From NCBI RefSeq assembly GCF_009754905.2, contig NZ_CP066775.1:2604001-2668000 (forward strand): DNA of 64,000 bases, written 5' to 3'. Origin of the DNA: Mucilaginibacter ginkgonis. Its GTDB lineage: Bacteria > Bacteroidota > Bacteroidia > Sphingobacteriales > Sphingobacteriaceae. The translations under genes and the position numbers were made by a program. The number at the start of each line of letters is the position of its first letter. The stretch's first letter is position 1. The notes under the pieces are model-generated. The model made no database searches. It saw only the letters and a program-made list of their open reading frames with translations, and had not been told where the DNA came from. Positions 28,584 to 36,312 of this stretch are shown piece after piece.

Positions 28584-29885
28584 ATGAGCAACATAGTAGC
28601 AATAGTTGGCCGCCCGAACGTTGGCAAAAGCACTTTATATAATCGCCTTACAGAAAGCCGCAAGGCAATTGTAGACGATTTTAGCGGCGTTACCCGCGAC
28701 CGCCACTATGGTATTGCCGAGTGGACCCACCACAACTTTACCGTTATTGATACCGGCGGTTATGTGGCCAACAGCGAGGATGTTTTTGAAGCTGCCATCC
28801 GCGAGCAGGTAGTAATCGCGGTAGAAGAAGCCACTGCCATTTTGTTTGTCGTTGATGTGACCACAGGCATTACCGACCTTGACGATGAGATAGCCGTATT
28901 GCTTCGTCGCAGTAAGAAGCCTGTATTTGTGGTGGTAAATAAGGTCGACAATACATTACAGCAGAGCGATGCTACCATATTTTACAGCTTAGGCCTGGGC
29001 GAGATCTACAACATCTCTTCTATGACAGGCTCGGGCACAGGCGAACTGCTCGACGAGGTGGTTAAAACCTTCGACGAGGAAAAGGTAGAAGAAAACACGC
29101 TGCCAAAGTATGCCATTGTGGGCAGGCCTAACGTGGGCAAGTCGTCTATGATCAATGGCCTTATAGGCCGCGACCGTAACATTGTTACCCCCATTGCCGG
29201 CACCACCCGCGACTCTATCCACATACACTTTAACCAGTACGGGCACGATTTTATGCTGATAGATACAGCCGGGCTGCGCAAAAAAACCAAGGTTAAAGAG
29301 AATATCGAATTTTACTCGGTGATGCGTACCATTAAGGCCTTGGAAGAAGCCGATGTAATTATCCTGATGATAGACGCCGTTGAAGGCATCGAGTCGCAGG
29401 ACATCAATATCTTCCACCTGGCAGAGAAGAATAAAAAAGGCATTGTCATTGTGGTAAACAAGTGGGACCTGATAGAAAAGAACAACAAAACCGTTAAGGT
29501 TTTTGAAGATACCATTCGCGAAAAACTGCAGCCATTTACAGACGTGCCTATTGTTTTCACCTCGGTAACAGAGAAGCAGCGTATGCTTAAGGTTATAGAT
29601 GTGGCTAACCATGTATATGCAAACCGCGCCAAAAAGATATCAACCTCCAAGCTTAACGATGTATTGCTGCCGATAATAGAGAACTATCCGCCGCCGGCAT
29701 TAAAAGGCAAATTTGTTAAGATAAAATACATTACCCAGATACCCGGCACCGCGCCAATGTTCGCGTTTTTCTGTAACCTGCCGCAGTATATTAAAGAACC
29801 GTACAAACGTTTCCTGGAAAACAAACTACGAGACAACTTCGACTTTGAGGGCGTCCCCGTACAGATATTTTTCAGGCAGAAATAA
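28584..29885 (+). CDS. der: GTPase Der (EngA)
   Basis: 433 residues from the ATG at 28584 (an upstream TTG adds five residues not seen in the family). Two tandem GTPase domains: [10 protein letters not shown] at the start and [10 protein letters not shown] near residue 180. G3 elements are DTGG and DTAG, with NKVD and NKWD. A C-terminal KH-like domain begins at about 350. Der is the essential 50S assembly factor. A terminator follows. Confidence 0.97.
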   Translation: MSNIVAIVGRPNVGKSTLYNRLTESRKAIVDDFSGVTRDRHYGIAEWTHHNFTVIDTGGYVANSEDVFEAAIREQVVIAVEEATAILFVVDVTTGITDLDDEIAVLLRRSKKPVFVVVNKVDNTLQQSDATIFYSLGLGEIYNISSMTGSGTGELLDEVVKTFDEEKVEENTLPKYAIVGRPNVGKSSMINGLIGRDRNIVTPIAGTTRDSIHIHFNQYGHDFMLIDTAGLRKKTKVKENIEFYSVMRTIKALEEADVIILMIDAVEGIESQDINIFHLAEKNKKGIVIVVNKWDLIEKNNKTVKVFEDTIREKLQPFTDVPIVFTSVTEKQRMLKVIDVANHVYANRAKKISTSKLNDVLLPIIENYPPPALKGKFVKIKYITQIPGTAPMFAFFCNLPQYIKEPYKRFLENKLRDNFDFEGVPVQIFFRQK

Positions 29886-29892
29886 GCCACAC

Positions 29893-29917
29893 AGCCTCGC
29901 GATAGCGGGGCTTTTTT
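29893..29917 (+). terminator. Terminator of der
   Basis: AGCCTCGC and GCGGGGCT around a GATA loop, with one G-T pair, followed by six T. Confidence 0.85.
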
Positions 29918-29956
29918 GTACTCACAGTTGCTAAATTACGGCCGCAATACCGCGGG

Positions 29957-30125
29957 TGTAACATGTTACAGTTTCTCTGCAAATACTGACTTATTGGTAT
30001 TTGACACCATTTTGTCAGCATCATAATATACTGATTATCAGTAATGCACAAACATGTCAGCGTTTCAGGTTTCCCAAAAATCACCTAAAACTGTCACACA
30101 TTTTGTAACGGTGTTACACTGGCAA
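29957..30125 (-). repeat. Dispersed palindrome-ended element, copy B
   Basis: On the minus strand it starts with TTGCCAGTGTAACACC (30110-30125) and ends with the palindrome TGTAACATGTTACA (29957-29970). Between them, in order, are TGTGTGACAG, CTGAAACG, TGATAATCA (30032-30040), GCTGACAAAAT (30009-30019) and AAGTCAGTATT (29982-29992). Nearly every word is repeated in copy C at the same spacing. No gene is in this stretch. Confidence 0.75.
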
Positions 30126-30366
30126 AATGGTGTCACGATAACTACCGTTTCTTTGGTTTTACTTTGTAGGCTCTATGATAAATGCTGGCCGGAGCCCACC
30201 GGCTGCAAGCGCTAATGCCGGTGCCACTTTTACCGTATCACAAACTTTAGAAAACGATGCCACCCCAGCCGACCGCCTTGCCGGCATAGACATGCAGATG
30301 TGCTGTGTATATAAGGCTGTCCGAAATGTCCGATGCTATAAGGGGACAAGGAAGCGGACGGACAAA
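30126..30366. other. Gene-free stretch between copy B and the RNA promoter
   Basis: No coding region is convincing here. A short plus-strand reading frame opens at 30175 with normal local GC (INAGRSPPAASANAG) but runs on into the AT-rich promoter and RNA. It may be the scrambled end of a lost gene; nothing recognisable was seen. Confidence 0.4.
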
Positions 30367-30369
30367 AAA

Positions 30370-30397
30370 TTTGATTTAAATAAAAATTATATATTTG
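30370..30397 (+). promoter_or_regulatory. Promoter of the candidate structured RNA
   Basis: TTTG at 30370-30373 and TATATTTG at 30390-30397 match both consensus elements. The 16-base spacer is shorter than the usual 19-20. Transcription would start near 30404. Confidence 0.55.
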
Positions 30398-30403
30398 AAA
30401 ATA

Positions 30404-30577
30404 AAAAAAGGGCGAGAGATACTTTTGGAAGGTGTCCCTTAGAGCTACTGGCTTCAAGTGCGACGAGTTTGGACCCCGTCGACTCAAGTGAAGCATTCAC
30501 TCTAATTTTATCTCCTTTTTTATGGCACCCTGGAGAGTACCAATATTTTAAGCCGTCATTGACGGCTTTTTTTTATT
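30404..30577 (+). ncRNA. Candidate structured small RNA, possibly 6S-like
   Basis: About 170 bases between a promoter and a terminator, without an open reading frame of note. Nested helices can be drawn by hand: 30420-30426 with 30533-30539, 30431-30436 with 30524-30529, 30439-30444 with 30500-30505, 30452-30456 with 30489-30493, and 30461-30465 with 30477-30481. They stack as one long rod with an unpaired U-rich bulge on the 3' side. Size and rod shape resemble 6S RNA, which binds RNA polymerase, but I see no diagnostic sequence, so the identity is only a suggestion. Another regulatory RNA is possible. Confidence 0.5.
30550..30577 (+). terminator. Terminator of the candidate RNA
   Basis: GCCGTC ATT GACGGC stem followed by eight T. 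Its T run overlaps the stop of the convergent AT-rich gene at 30573, for which the minus-strand side is a weaker terminator. Confidence 0.85.
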
Positions 30578-31019
30578 CCTCCTTATAATTCAATAAAAAA
30601 TATTTATACTTCTTTCCTATTTTTTTGAATCCAATTTTATTGACTTTTGCTAATGAGGAAGCAATTTCCGTAAATCTCTTTTTTAGATATTCAACATTTG
30701 CCAACTCGTCTATACTTCCTATATACTCTGCCGCATCATGAGCAAATGCTCCACCTGTTTCATCCAAAGCATAAATTAACATTTCTGGAATTGTTAAGTC
30801 TTCATAATACCCAATAGGTACAACAACATTATAATCCGCATAAGGTAAAGTCTTTATCTTTTTCGGTTGGATTTCGCTTGTATAATTCAACTCCCCTTGA
30901 AAACCAGCGGAAACCTTATTTAATGAGTCAATGGCAGCGTTAATATTTGCAAGCAACGTTGTAAGGCGAAGTTTCTCCTTCTCAAGTTTCTTAAGCGCTG
31001 ATGCAAAATCTGAACTCAT
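30573..31019 (-). CDS. Hypothetical AT-rich protein
   Basis: 148 residues. The N-terminal 45 are a coiled-coil-like helix (SALKKLEKEKLRLTTLLANI). The middle has KIKTLPYADYNVVVPIGYYE, then helices ending in KIGKKYKYFLLNYKEE. There is no signal or membrane segment. Base use is clearly more AT-rich than the neighbouring era, der and flavoprotein genes, and it sits in a gene-poor interval with a decayed gene, which suggests acquisition by transfer. It resembles small wHTH-tailed proteins seen beside accessory genes, but no family is claimed. Confidence 0.6.
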   Translation of the reverse strand: MSSDFASALKKLEKEKLRLTTLLANINAAIDSLNKVSAGFQGELNYTSEIQPKKIKTLPYADYNVVVPIGYYEDLTIPEMLIYALDETGGAFAHDAAEYIGSIDELANVEYLKKRFTEIASSLAKVNKIGFKKIGKKYKYFLLNYKEE

Positions 31020-31245
31020 GGCAGTAAAGATAATGCAAAAAAAACCCTTCTTTATACAATATATTACATCTTTTGTATTGCAATATTTTTTGCATAATTA
31101 TGAATAATACATAAGGTATTGTAAATCAGAATTTTAATAAATTACATGTTGATAACTCTAGATTATAATGTTGAAAACTTACCTATTGACAATGTCTTTT
31201 TTTTTGTTCCATTTTTAACTTGCTAATTGGATTTTACATTTCGCC
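31020..31245. other. AT-rich gene-free stretch
   Basis: Very AT-rich, with poly-A and poly-T runs and TATCTTTA upstream of the AT-rich gene that could be its -7 box. No reading frame, repeat or RNA structure stands out. Confidence 0.5.
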
Positions 31246-31581
31246 CTAATTACTTCTCACTCTCGCACTCCTGTAGGTATTAATGCAGTTGGCATTAGCG
31301 GCTTCACAGGTCTGTACACGTTCAATCATATCTTCAATTAACGTCGGGTGCAGTTTATCCGCGCTGTTACCGGTAAGCCTCTAAACGCCGTTGTACAAAA
31401 TAAAGCATCCCATATACCAAACGTGGTCATGCACCAGCGCCCAGTGGTCGCCTGCGAGGGCATCGCCGTCCCAGCGTAAGGTAAATTCATAGGCACTATC
31501 TTCCCACAGGTCGCAAAACGTTATCATAGGTAGCTGTAAAATTAAGGCACCCGCGTAAGGTATCTTTGGGTTGTTGGGAAA
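31246..31581 (-). pseudogene. Decayed short gene with an internal stop
   Basis: One minus-strand frame from 31581 to a stop at 31246-31248 gives about 111 codons with normal composition, interrupted by TAG at 31381-31383. Before the stop it reads NPKIPYAGALILQLPMITF, WEDSAYEFTLRW and HWALVHDHVWYMGCFILYNG. After it, KLHPTLIEDMIERVQTCEAA. The 5' end is bounded by a TAA, so the original start is lost too. No family is recognised. The well-formed protein-like sequence on both sides in the same frame argues for a real gene that died. Confidence 0.5.
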
Positions 31582-31700
31582 TTAGCTATCCGCATTATCC
31601 ATCAACATAGAAGGACGCCTAAGCTGACGGACAAAATGGGTGTTTTAACGGTTGTCTTCTTCTTGAAAATAATTTAGGTTTAGCAAACAACACTTATATC

Positions 31701-31913
31701 ATGGAATACCTAATTGTTTACTTAATCTTTATTGTTCTCGGAGTGCTCTTCACAGTTGCTATTATGCGTGCAGTATTTATGATACCTACAATCGTAGATA
31801 ATCTGAGAGCGCAAACAAAACACCTAAACGAGATAAAACAAAACCAAAAAGATCTACTGGCAGCATTAAACACCGGCCATCTGGTTAAAAAGGCCGCTGA
31901 CAGCGACGTTTAA
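31701..31913 (+). CDS. Small single-pass membrane protein
   Basis: 70 residues. One N-terminal transmembrane helix (IVYLIFIVLGVLFTVAIMRA), then a polar helix with Gln/Lys (RAQTKHLNEIKQNQKDLLAA). Probably an inner-membrane anchor with a cytoplasmic coiled tail. No family is recognised. A hairpin at 31985-32018 lies downstream. Confidence 0.55.
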   Translation: MEYLIVYLIFIVLGVLFTVAIMRAVFMIPTIVDNLRAQTKHLNEIKQNQKDLLAALNTGHLVKKAADSDV

Positions 31914-31984
31914 CTACTAACGAATTTGCTTTCCGGATTGTCTACCAAGATAAGGGAACACCTAAGCGGATGGACCCCCCAAAC

Positions 31985-32018
31985 AAAAAAAGCTCCCCGC
32001 AAACCGGAGAGCTTTTCT
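31985..32018. terminator. Bidirectional terminator
   Basis: AAGCTCCCCG and its partner CCGGAGAGCTT form a hairpin. The minus strand ends in seven T and the plus strand in TTTTC. It serves the small membrane gene on one side and the 44-residue ORF on the other. Confidence 0.75.
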
Positions 32019-32043
32019 GTTTTCATTGGTAGGATATATGTTG

Positions 32044-32178
32044 TTAGGCTGCTTTTTGCGTGCCTTGGCTGATGCCTTTGCTTTGTGCTTTAAAGTTTTT
32101 CAAATCTGCAAGCAGCAGTTTCTTTAGTTCAATGTCTACTGATTTTACCAGGATTTGTGTAGCGTTTATAGTTTTCAT
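32044..32178 (-). CDS. Possible 44-residue small protein
   Basis: A short frame beginning MKTINATQILVKSVDIELKK and ending FKAQSKGISQGTQKAA. It has an amphipathic, basic composition, an ATG start and a strong terminator right after the stop at 32044. No Shine-Dalgarno is expected in this phylum. It could be a small regulator or noise; the terminator is the best argument for a real transcript. Confidence 0.45.
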   Translation of the reverse strand: MKTINATQILVKSVDIELKKLLLADLKNFKAQSKGISQGTQKAA

Positions 32179-32358
32179 AGTCTTAGATTTTTAGTTAGTT
32201 ATGTTACTATAATTACGATAACTGTGCCACTCTTCGCCTAATTGCTCCAACACGTGAAAATTGGGCCTTGGTAATACTTCGCAGTCAATTTTTGTATGGT
32301 TAAAAATACACATCGTCAATCCGGCTGACTGCAAAACTACATATTTATGACAAATGCG

Positions 32359-32970
32359 TCAGGATTGGGTTTTGTACTGTATAGGGTTCTTTTGCAGTGC
32401 GGAAGCTACAGCCACCACGTTCTGTGCAACCATCACGGCTACTTCTTTAGACCATTCCTTCCGGAAGTCGGATTTTAGATAGGCCTTACCCGGGCCGGGG
32501 CCATTGTTCCAGTAGGTGTAACTTTGCGGCGCAATGGTAAAGCCCACGTCCATTAATCCGCCGGCAATTTCTGTTACCACGTGGCGGGCGCCGTCTTCTT
32601 CGCCGGTAACCACAAAGCCCGCAACTTTGTTGTAGGTAACAGGCATACCTGTCTCCTCGTTCTTTACCGGGTACAAGCCGTTCATGCGCTCCAGTACACG
32701 GGCCGCAACGCTGCTCATCTGCCCTACCCATGTCGGGCTGGCCATGATCAGTATTTCGGCACCCAGTATTTGCTTTAATATCGCAGGCCATGCGTCGCCC
32801 TCGCCCATATCAGACTTGGCTCCCGTCATGATGTTGTGGTCGGCACAGCGGATCAGCGTAGTTTCTACCTTAAGGTCGTTCAGCGCTTTGATCACCTCGT
32901 TCGCCAATGCCTCTGTATTAGAGGGCTGCGGCGATGGTTTAAGCGTACAGTTTAGGACTACAGCCCGCAT
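32359..32970 (-). CDS. Flavodoxin/NADPH-dependent FMN reductase family protein
   Basis: 203 residues from the ATG at 32970; an upstream in-frame start at 33051 would overlap the copper-protein gene and adds no conserved sequence. The flavodoxin-like fold is shown by the FMN phosphate loop (NCTLKPSPQPSNTEALANEV), then ILIMASPTWVGQMSS and VAGFVVTGEEDGARHV. It probably reduces FMN or quinones with NAD(P)H. It begins two bases after the Cys-rich gene ends, so the two are one operon. A role in copper or oxidative stress is inference. Confidence 0.86.
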   Translation of the reverse strand: MRAVVLNCTLKPSPQPSNTEALANEVIKALNDLKVETTLIRCADHNIMTGAKSDMGEGDAWPAILKQILGAEILIMASPTWVGQMSSVAARVLERMNGLYPVKNEETGMPVTYNKVAGFVVTGEEDGARHVVTEIAGGLMDVGFTIAPQSYTYWNNGPGPGKAYLKSDFRKEWSKEVAVMVAQNVVAVASALQKNPIQYKTQS

Positions 32971-32972
32971 AA

Positions 32973-33320
32973 TTAATCCTGTGTAATGGCGGTATGATGG
33001 GCATGGCATGCCTCCGCACAAGTGGTACAAGCGGCAGCGCAATCTTTGCAATGCTGGTGCTCATGTTTACCGCATTCGTCGGCACACAGGCGGCAGATCT
33101 CTTCGCAAAGCACCAGGTATTGATGCCCTATTACAGAATCGCGCTGGAGTAAACGGGCGGCTTGTGCACAAATATCGGCACAGTCGCGGTCGAGCTTAAT
33201 ACAAGCAGCCATATCGGCTACATTTTCTTCGCCCAGGCAGGCGGTTGCGCAATGTTCGCATGCCAATACGCAGGCGAATAATTTTTCTATCAGTTGCTGG
33301 TGGTTGTGTTGTAATGACAT
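32973..33320 (-). CDS. Four-helix bundle copper-binding protein (DUF326, Csp-like)
   Basis: 115 residues from the ATG at 33320, with 16 cysteines arranged along helices: FACVLACEHCATAC, IKLDRDCADIC, LCEEICRLCADEC and HCKDCAAACTTCAEAC. Several His residues sit at both ends. This is the DUF326/copper-storage-protein pattern, in which a four-helix bundle binds many Cu(I). Without a signal peptide it should be cytosolic, as Csp3. The flavodoxin gene is two bases downstream. An in-frame extension upstream to 33407 is again Cys-rich (NQSCCNKHKTCCTGQCC), but the later ATG fits the family better. Confidence 0.88.
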   Translation of the reverse strand: MSLQHNHQQLIEKLFACVLACEHCATACLGEENVADMAACIKLDRDCADICAQAARLLQRDSVIGHQYLVLCEEICRLCADECGKHEHQHCKDCAAACTTCAEACHAHHTAITQD

Positions 33321-33396
33321 GACAATTAGTTTCTTTAAGCAACATTGCCCGGTACAACATGTTTTATGTTTATTACAACAGCTTTGGTTAAATATA

Positions 33397-33427
33397 AAAG
33401 GCGGCAAGCATTTTGCTCACCGCCTTT
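33397..33427 (-). terminator. Terminator of the Gly-rich protein gene
   Basis: AAAGGCGG and CCGCCTTT form the stem, T-rich on the minus side. It lies just downstream of the stop at 33447. Confidence 0.75.
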
Positions 33428-33446
33428 ATACACTATTACTTACTTG

Positions 33447-34607
33447 TTAGTTCTGCTGGTCAATTTCTGTAACCCGGTATACCTTACGGCCGCTTTGATC
33501 GCGTTCTTCGTGGTAGTATATACCGGCCTGGTCAACATGGTAAGTCTCGCCTTCTATCTTCACCTTGCGGGTATCCGGCGGTAATGCTTGCACTACTTCG
33601 CCCGGTTGCAGCATATCATTGCTGTTTTGCGGAGCGTAGGTGTTATCCTGAGGATAAGCTTGCTGGTCGCCCTGATAATCGCCTTGCTGGTACTGGCCTG
33701 CACCTGTGCTCAGTTGGCCGTCTTTACCAACAACCTGGTAAGCAGTGCTGCCATCGTCGCGGGTAACCGGCAGATAATACACACCGTTAGCCTCATAATA
33801 TTGCTGGCCGTCTATGTTAATGGCCTGCGCGTTTGATGGTAAAGAGTTAACCTCTGCACCCAATGGTGGCTCAACTACAGTGTACTCGTTGTTATTGTAT
33901 TGGTAAAAATAACCACCGCTGTAAAAGAACTGGTCTGGGCCGTAATAGAACGGGTAGTAGCCGTAAGGCAATATGTTTAACCTGAAACCGATGCGTGGTG
34001 CGTACAGGCTGCGGTAAAACCCGCTGTGGTAGTATAAGCCACCACGGAACGGACCGCCAAAACCACCTCTGTAACCTACGCCACCGCGGTAGTAAGTGTT
34101 ACCACGATAAGCAAAACCACCTCTTGCGCCGGGTGCACCGTAAGCGAAACCGCCCCTTACACCACCACGGTTACCGTATGCAAAGCTGCCACGGTTTGGC
34201 GCGCCTTGAAAACCGCCACGGTTAAAGCCGCCGCCAAAAGCCTGGTTACCCCTTGGTGCCTGGCCTACCTGGCCACCACCACGGTTGAACCCTCCGAATG
34301 ATTGATTACCTCTTGGTGTCTGGGCTACCTGGCCACCGCCACGGTTAAAGCCGCCACCGCCGAAAGACTGGCCTCCGCGGTTAAAACCACCTCCGCCAAA
34401 ACTGCCACGGTTGCCGCCGCCGAAGCTGCCGCCACCACCGCCATGGAAGCCACCGCCCCCACCGCCGCCGTGGAAACCACCACCGCCGCCGCTAAATCCG
34501 CCGCCGCCACCACCACGACCGCCTCTCTGGGCATCGGCAGTGTTTACTGTAAAGGTTAACAAACCTGCTACAGCTACAAATGAAAATAATTGATATATGC
34601 GTTTCAT
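33447..34607 (-). CDS. Secreted Gly-rich protein with DUF6515-like C-terminus
   Basis: 386 residues. A signal peptide (SFVAVAGLLTFTVNTADA) is followed by a low-complexity region of Gly, Arg, Phe and Asn repeats (about 28-190: RGGRGGGGGGFSGG, then repeated GGFNRGG). Next is a Tyr-rich section (YYPFYYGPDQFFYSGGYFY) and two copies of a short beta domain typical of DUF6515 (QQYYEANGVYYLPVT near 270, and ETYHVDQAGIYYHEE near 355). Exported, probably surface associated. The opposite strand also reads open here, but this is an effect of GC-rich glycine codons. Confidence 0.82.
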   Translation of the reverse strand: MKRIYQLFSFVAVAGLLTFTVNTADAQRGGRGGGGGGFSGGGGGFHGGGGGGGFHGGGGGSFGGGNRGSFGGGGFNRGGQSFGGGGFNRGGGQVAQTPRGNQSFGGFNRGGGQVGQAPRGNQAFGGGFNRGGFQGAPNRGSFAYGNRGGVRGGFAYGAPGARGGFAYRGNTYYRGGVGYRGGFGGPFRGGLYYHSGFYRSLYAPRIGFRLNILPYGYYPFYYGPDQFFYSGGYFYQYNNNEYTVVEPPLGAEVNSLPSNAQAINIDGQQYYEANGVYYLPVTRDDGSTAYQVVGKDGQLSTGAGQYQQGDYQGDQQAYPQDNTYAPQNSNDMLQPGEVVQALPPDTRKVKIEGETYHVDQAGIYYHEERDQSGRKVYRVTEIDQQN

Positions 34608-34718
34608 AATCTGTTTACAATAGTCAGCTGTTAGTGCTGCTTACTGTAATAAGACCATAAATGATACCAAAAGTTTAATGCTAATTAAATAATTTAATTA
34701 CAGTACAATGAGCTGACA

Positions 34719-35561
34719 CTACAGGTTATTGACCCGATAGTAACGCACATAATCTACCTGCATAATTGCCGGGAAAGACGTATCGTCAACGCCTTGCGCA
34801 CCGCCCCAATCGCCGCCTACGGCAATGTTAAGCATCATATGAAAGCGCTTGTCAAAAGGCCATGCCATAAAGCCCGTTCCTTCGTTCTTAAAAGTGAACT
34901 GCAGCTGGCCGTCTATGTATTCATTTATGCCTGCCGGGGTCCAGTCTAACCGGTAAATGTGGTAGTCGGAAGTAGCAGTGTTGGTGGTATACGTTATTCC
35001 TTTTTGTGTATTGATGGAGTGATTATAAGCACCGGTATGCACGGTCACGTAAATATTGTTAGGGTCCTGGCCTACGTGTTCCATAATGTCTATCTCGCCG
35101 GATTTTGGCCAGTCGCCGTAGGCATTATCTGTAGGCAGCATCCAAATGGCAGGCCATGTGCCTTTACCACCCGGAATTTTAGCACGCACTTCTATCCGCC
35201 CGTACAAAAAGTTACCATCTCCTTTAGAAACCATCCTTGCCGATGTGTAGCCTGCGCCCTGGTAACTTTGCTTGCTGGCAGTGATCACCAGGTTGCCATT
35301 CACAATAGAAGAGTTTGCACCGTTGGTGTAATATTCCAGTTCGTGGTTACCCCAGCCGCCCGCGCCGGTATCGTAACCCCATTTGGTAGCGTCTATGCCT
35401 GTGCCGTTAAATTCATCAGCCCAGTATGGGGTGTTTTCAAATGTGTATTCTTTAGTAACAGGTGGCTCAGTAATTGCCGGCGAAACATTGTCACCCTTTC
35501 CCGAACAAGAAAGCAGCGCCACAAAAGGCATCGCTACAAAAAACAACCTGGCATTTAGCAT
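34719..35561 (-). CDS. Glycoside hydrolase family 16 lipoprotein (endo-beta-glucanase type)
   Basis: 280 residues. Lipoprotein signal with Cys19 in ALLSCSGKG. The GH16 jelly roll carries the catalytic ExDxxE in GEIDIMEHVG (Glu156, Asp158, Glu161), together with WGNHELEYYT and WPAIWMLP. GH16 cleaves beta-1,3 or mixed beta-1,3/1,4-glucans, or other beta-galactans. The layout fits laminarinase-type members. It is surface or periplasm anchored. No SusCD pair is adjacent. Confidence 0.92.
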   Translation of the reverse strand: MLNARLFFVAMPFVALLSCSGKGDNVSPAITEPPVTKEYTFENTPYWADEFNGTGIDATKWGYDTGAGGWGNHELEYYTNGANSSIVNGNLVITASKQSYQGAGYTSARMVSKGDGNFLYGRIEVRAKIPGGKGTWPAIWMLPTDNAYGDWPKSGEIDIMEHVGQDPNNIYVTVHTGAYNHSINTQKGITYTTNTATSDYHIYRLDWTPAGINEYIDGQLQFTFKNEGTGFMAWPFDKRFHMMLNIAVGGDWGGAQGVDDTSFPAIMQVDYVRYYRVNNL

Positions 35562-35615
35562 AAAGGGACGATTTATTGAATATCAAACTTAACGTTTTGA
35601 AAGGTAAAAAGTTAC

Positions 35616-36173
35616 TTAGATCAATTCCGAAATGAATAGGTAGTCGCCTGTAAATCTGATAGTCACCATTCCATCAGCTTCTGTCCGGTAATGTCCGTCA
35701 TGTACAGGCACCAGTCCGCGTACGGACAGCCCTTCTGCTTTTCCTATGATGCAGATGCTTTCGCCGGCAGGCAGCCATTTTTGAAAACCTGATCGCACAG
35801 GGTATATCTTTTGGTTAGCAGAGTAGATAACGATATTAATTTGGCTGATAAAATCCTTCAACTCGTCAACTACTACATCGCCTACAATATTAACCGCGCC
35901 ATATTCCCGGCTAATTAACTCATTCAAGGCTAATGAAAGCGGATCTGAAGCAACGATGGTTTCAATATTATCCTGCATGTTTGCGGTTGCGTCACCGATA
36001 AGCCAATCAACCTTTATCTCTTGGCTGATGAGTTGGTCAAAGGTATCTGCTGTCGCGATAACAGTCGGGCTCCACTCCAGAAGCTGCCCAAGGTTTTCCA
36101 TAGAAAAACCATCGAGGCCTAAAACCAGCAAGGCTGGCTCCTGCTTTTCCCGAACGATGTGATGCGATGACAT
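35616..36173 (-). CDS. Thiamine pyrophosphokinase-like protein
   Basis: 185 residues from the ATG at 36173, where the conserved Bacteroidota opening MSSHHIVREKQEPALLVLG begins; ten extra residues upstream are not conserved. The sequence IKVDWLIGDATANMQ matches the loop where thiamine pyrophosphokinases have GDxD. The C-terminal beta domain (GLSVRGLVPVHDGHYRTEAD, then VTIRFTGDYLFISELI) resembles the thiamine-binding domain. The usual catalytic Asp-rich segment is weak, so activity is uncertain. The nearest gene is bshA, divergent. Confidence 0.5.
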   Translation of the reverse strand: MSSHHIVREKQEPALLVLGLDGFSMENLGQLLEWSPTVIATADTFDQLISQEIKVDWLIGDATANMQDNIETIVASDPLSLALNELISREYGAVNIVGDVVVDELKDFISQINIVIYSANQKIYPVRSGFQKWLPAGESICIIGKAEGLSVRGLVPVHDGHYRTEADGMVTIRFTGDYLFISELI

Positions 36174-36312
36174 TTTAACTTTTTGTAACCGTTTTGTAGG
36201 CAAAGATAACTTTACACCAGCTTAACACATTTGCCATTTATTGCTGTTAAACTTGCGGCATTAACTGATACCTGCGCGCAGGTGTAAGCTAATCACAATT
36301 AATAACATCTTA

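Noticed and set aside
30175..30588. Plus-strand ORF of 137 residues
   Set aside because: It crosses the promoter, the candidate RNA and the terminator; composition changes abruptly within it and it matches nothing.
34302..34593. Proline- and alanine-rich ORFs opposite the Gly-rich gene
   Set aside because: Low-complexity shadows of GGN glycine codons.
36270..36283. Palindrome ACCTGCGCGCAGGT upstream of bshA
   Set aside because: A single 14-base palindrome without a known binding protein or a second copy; may be chance.
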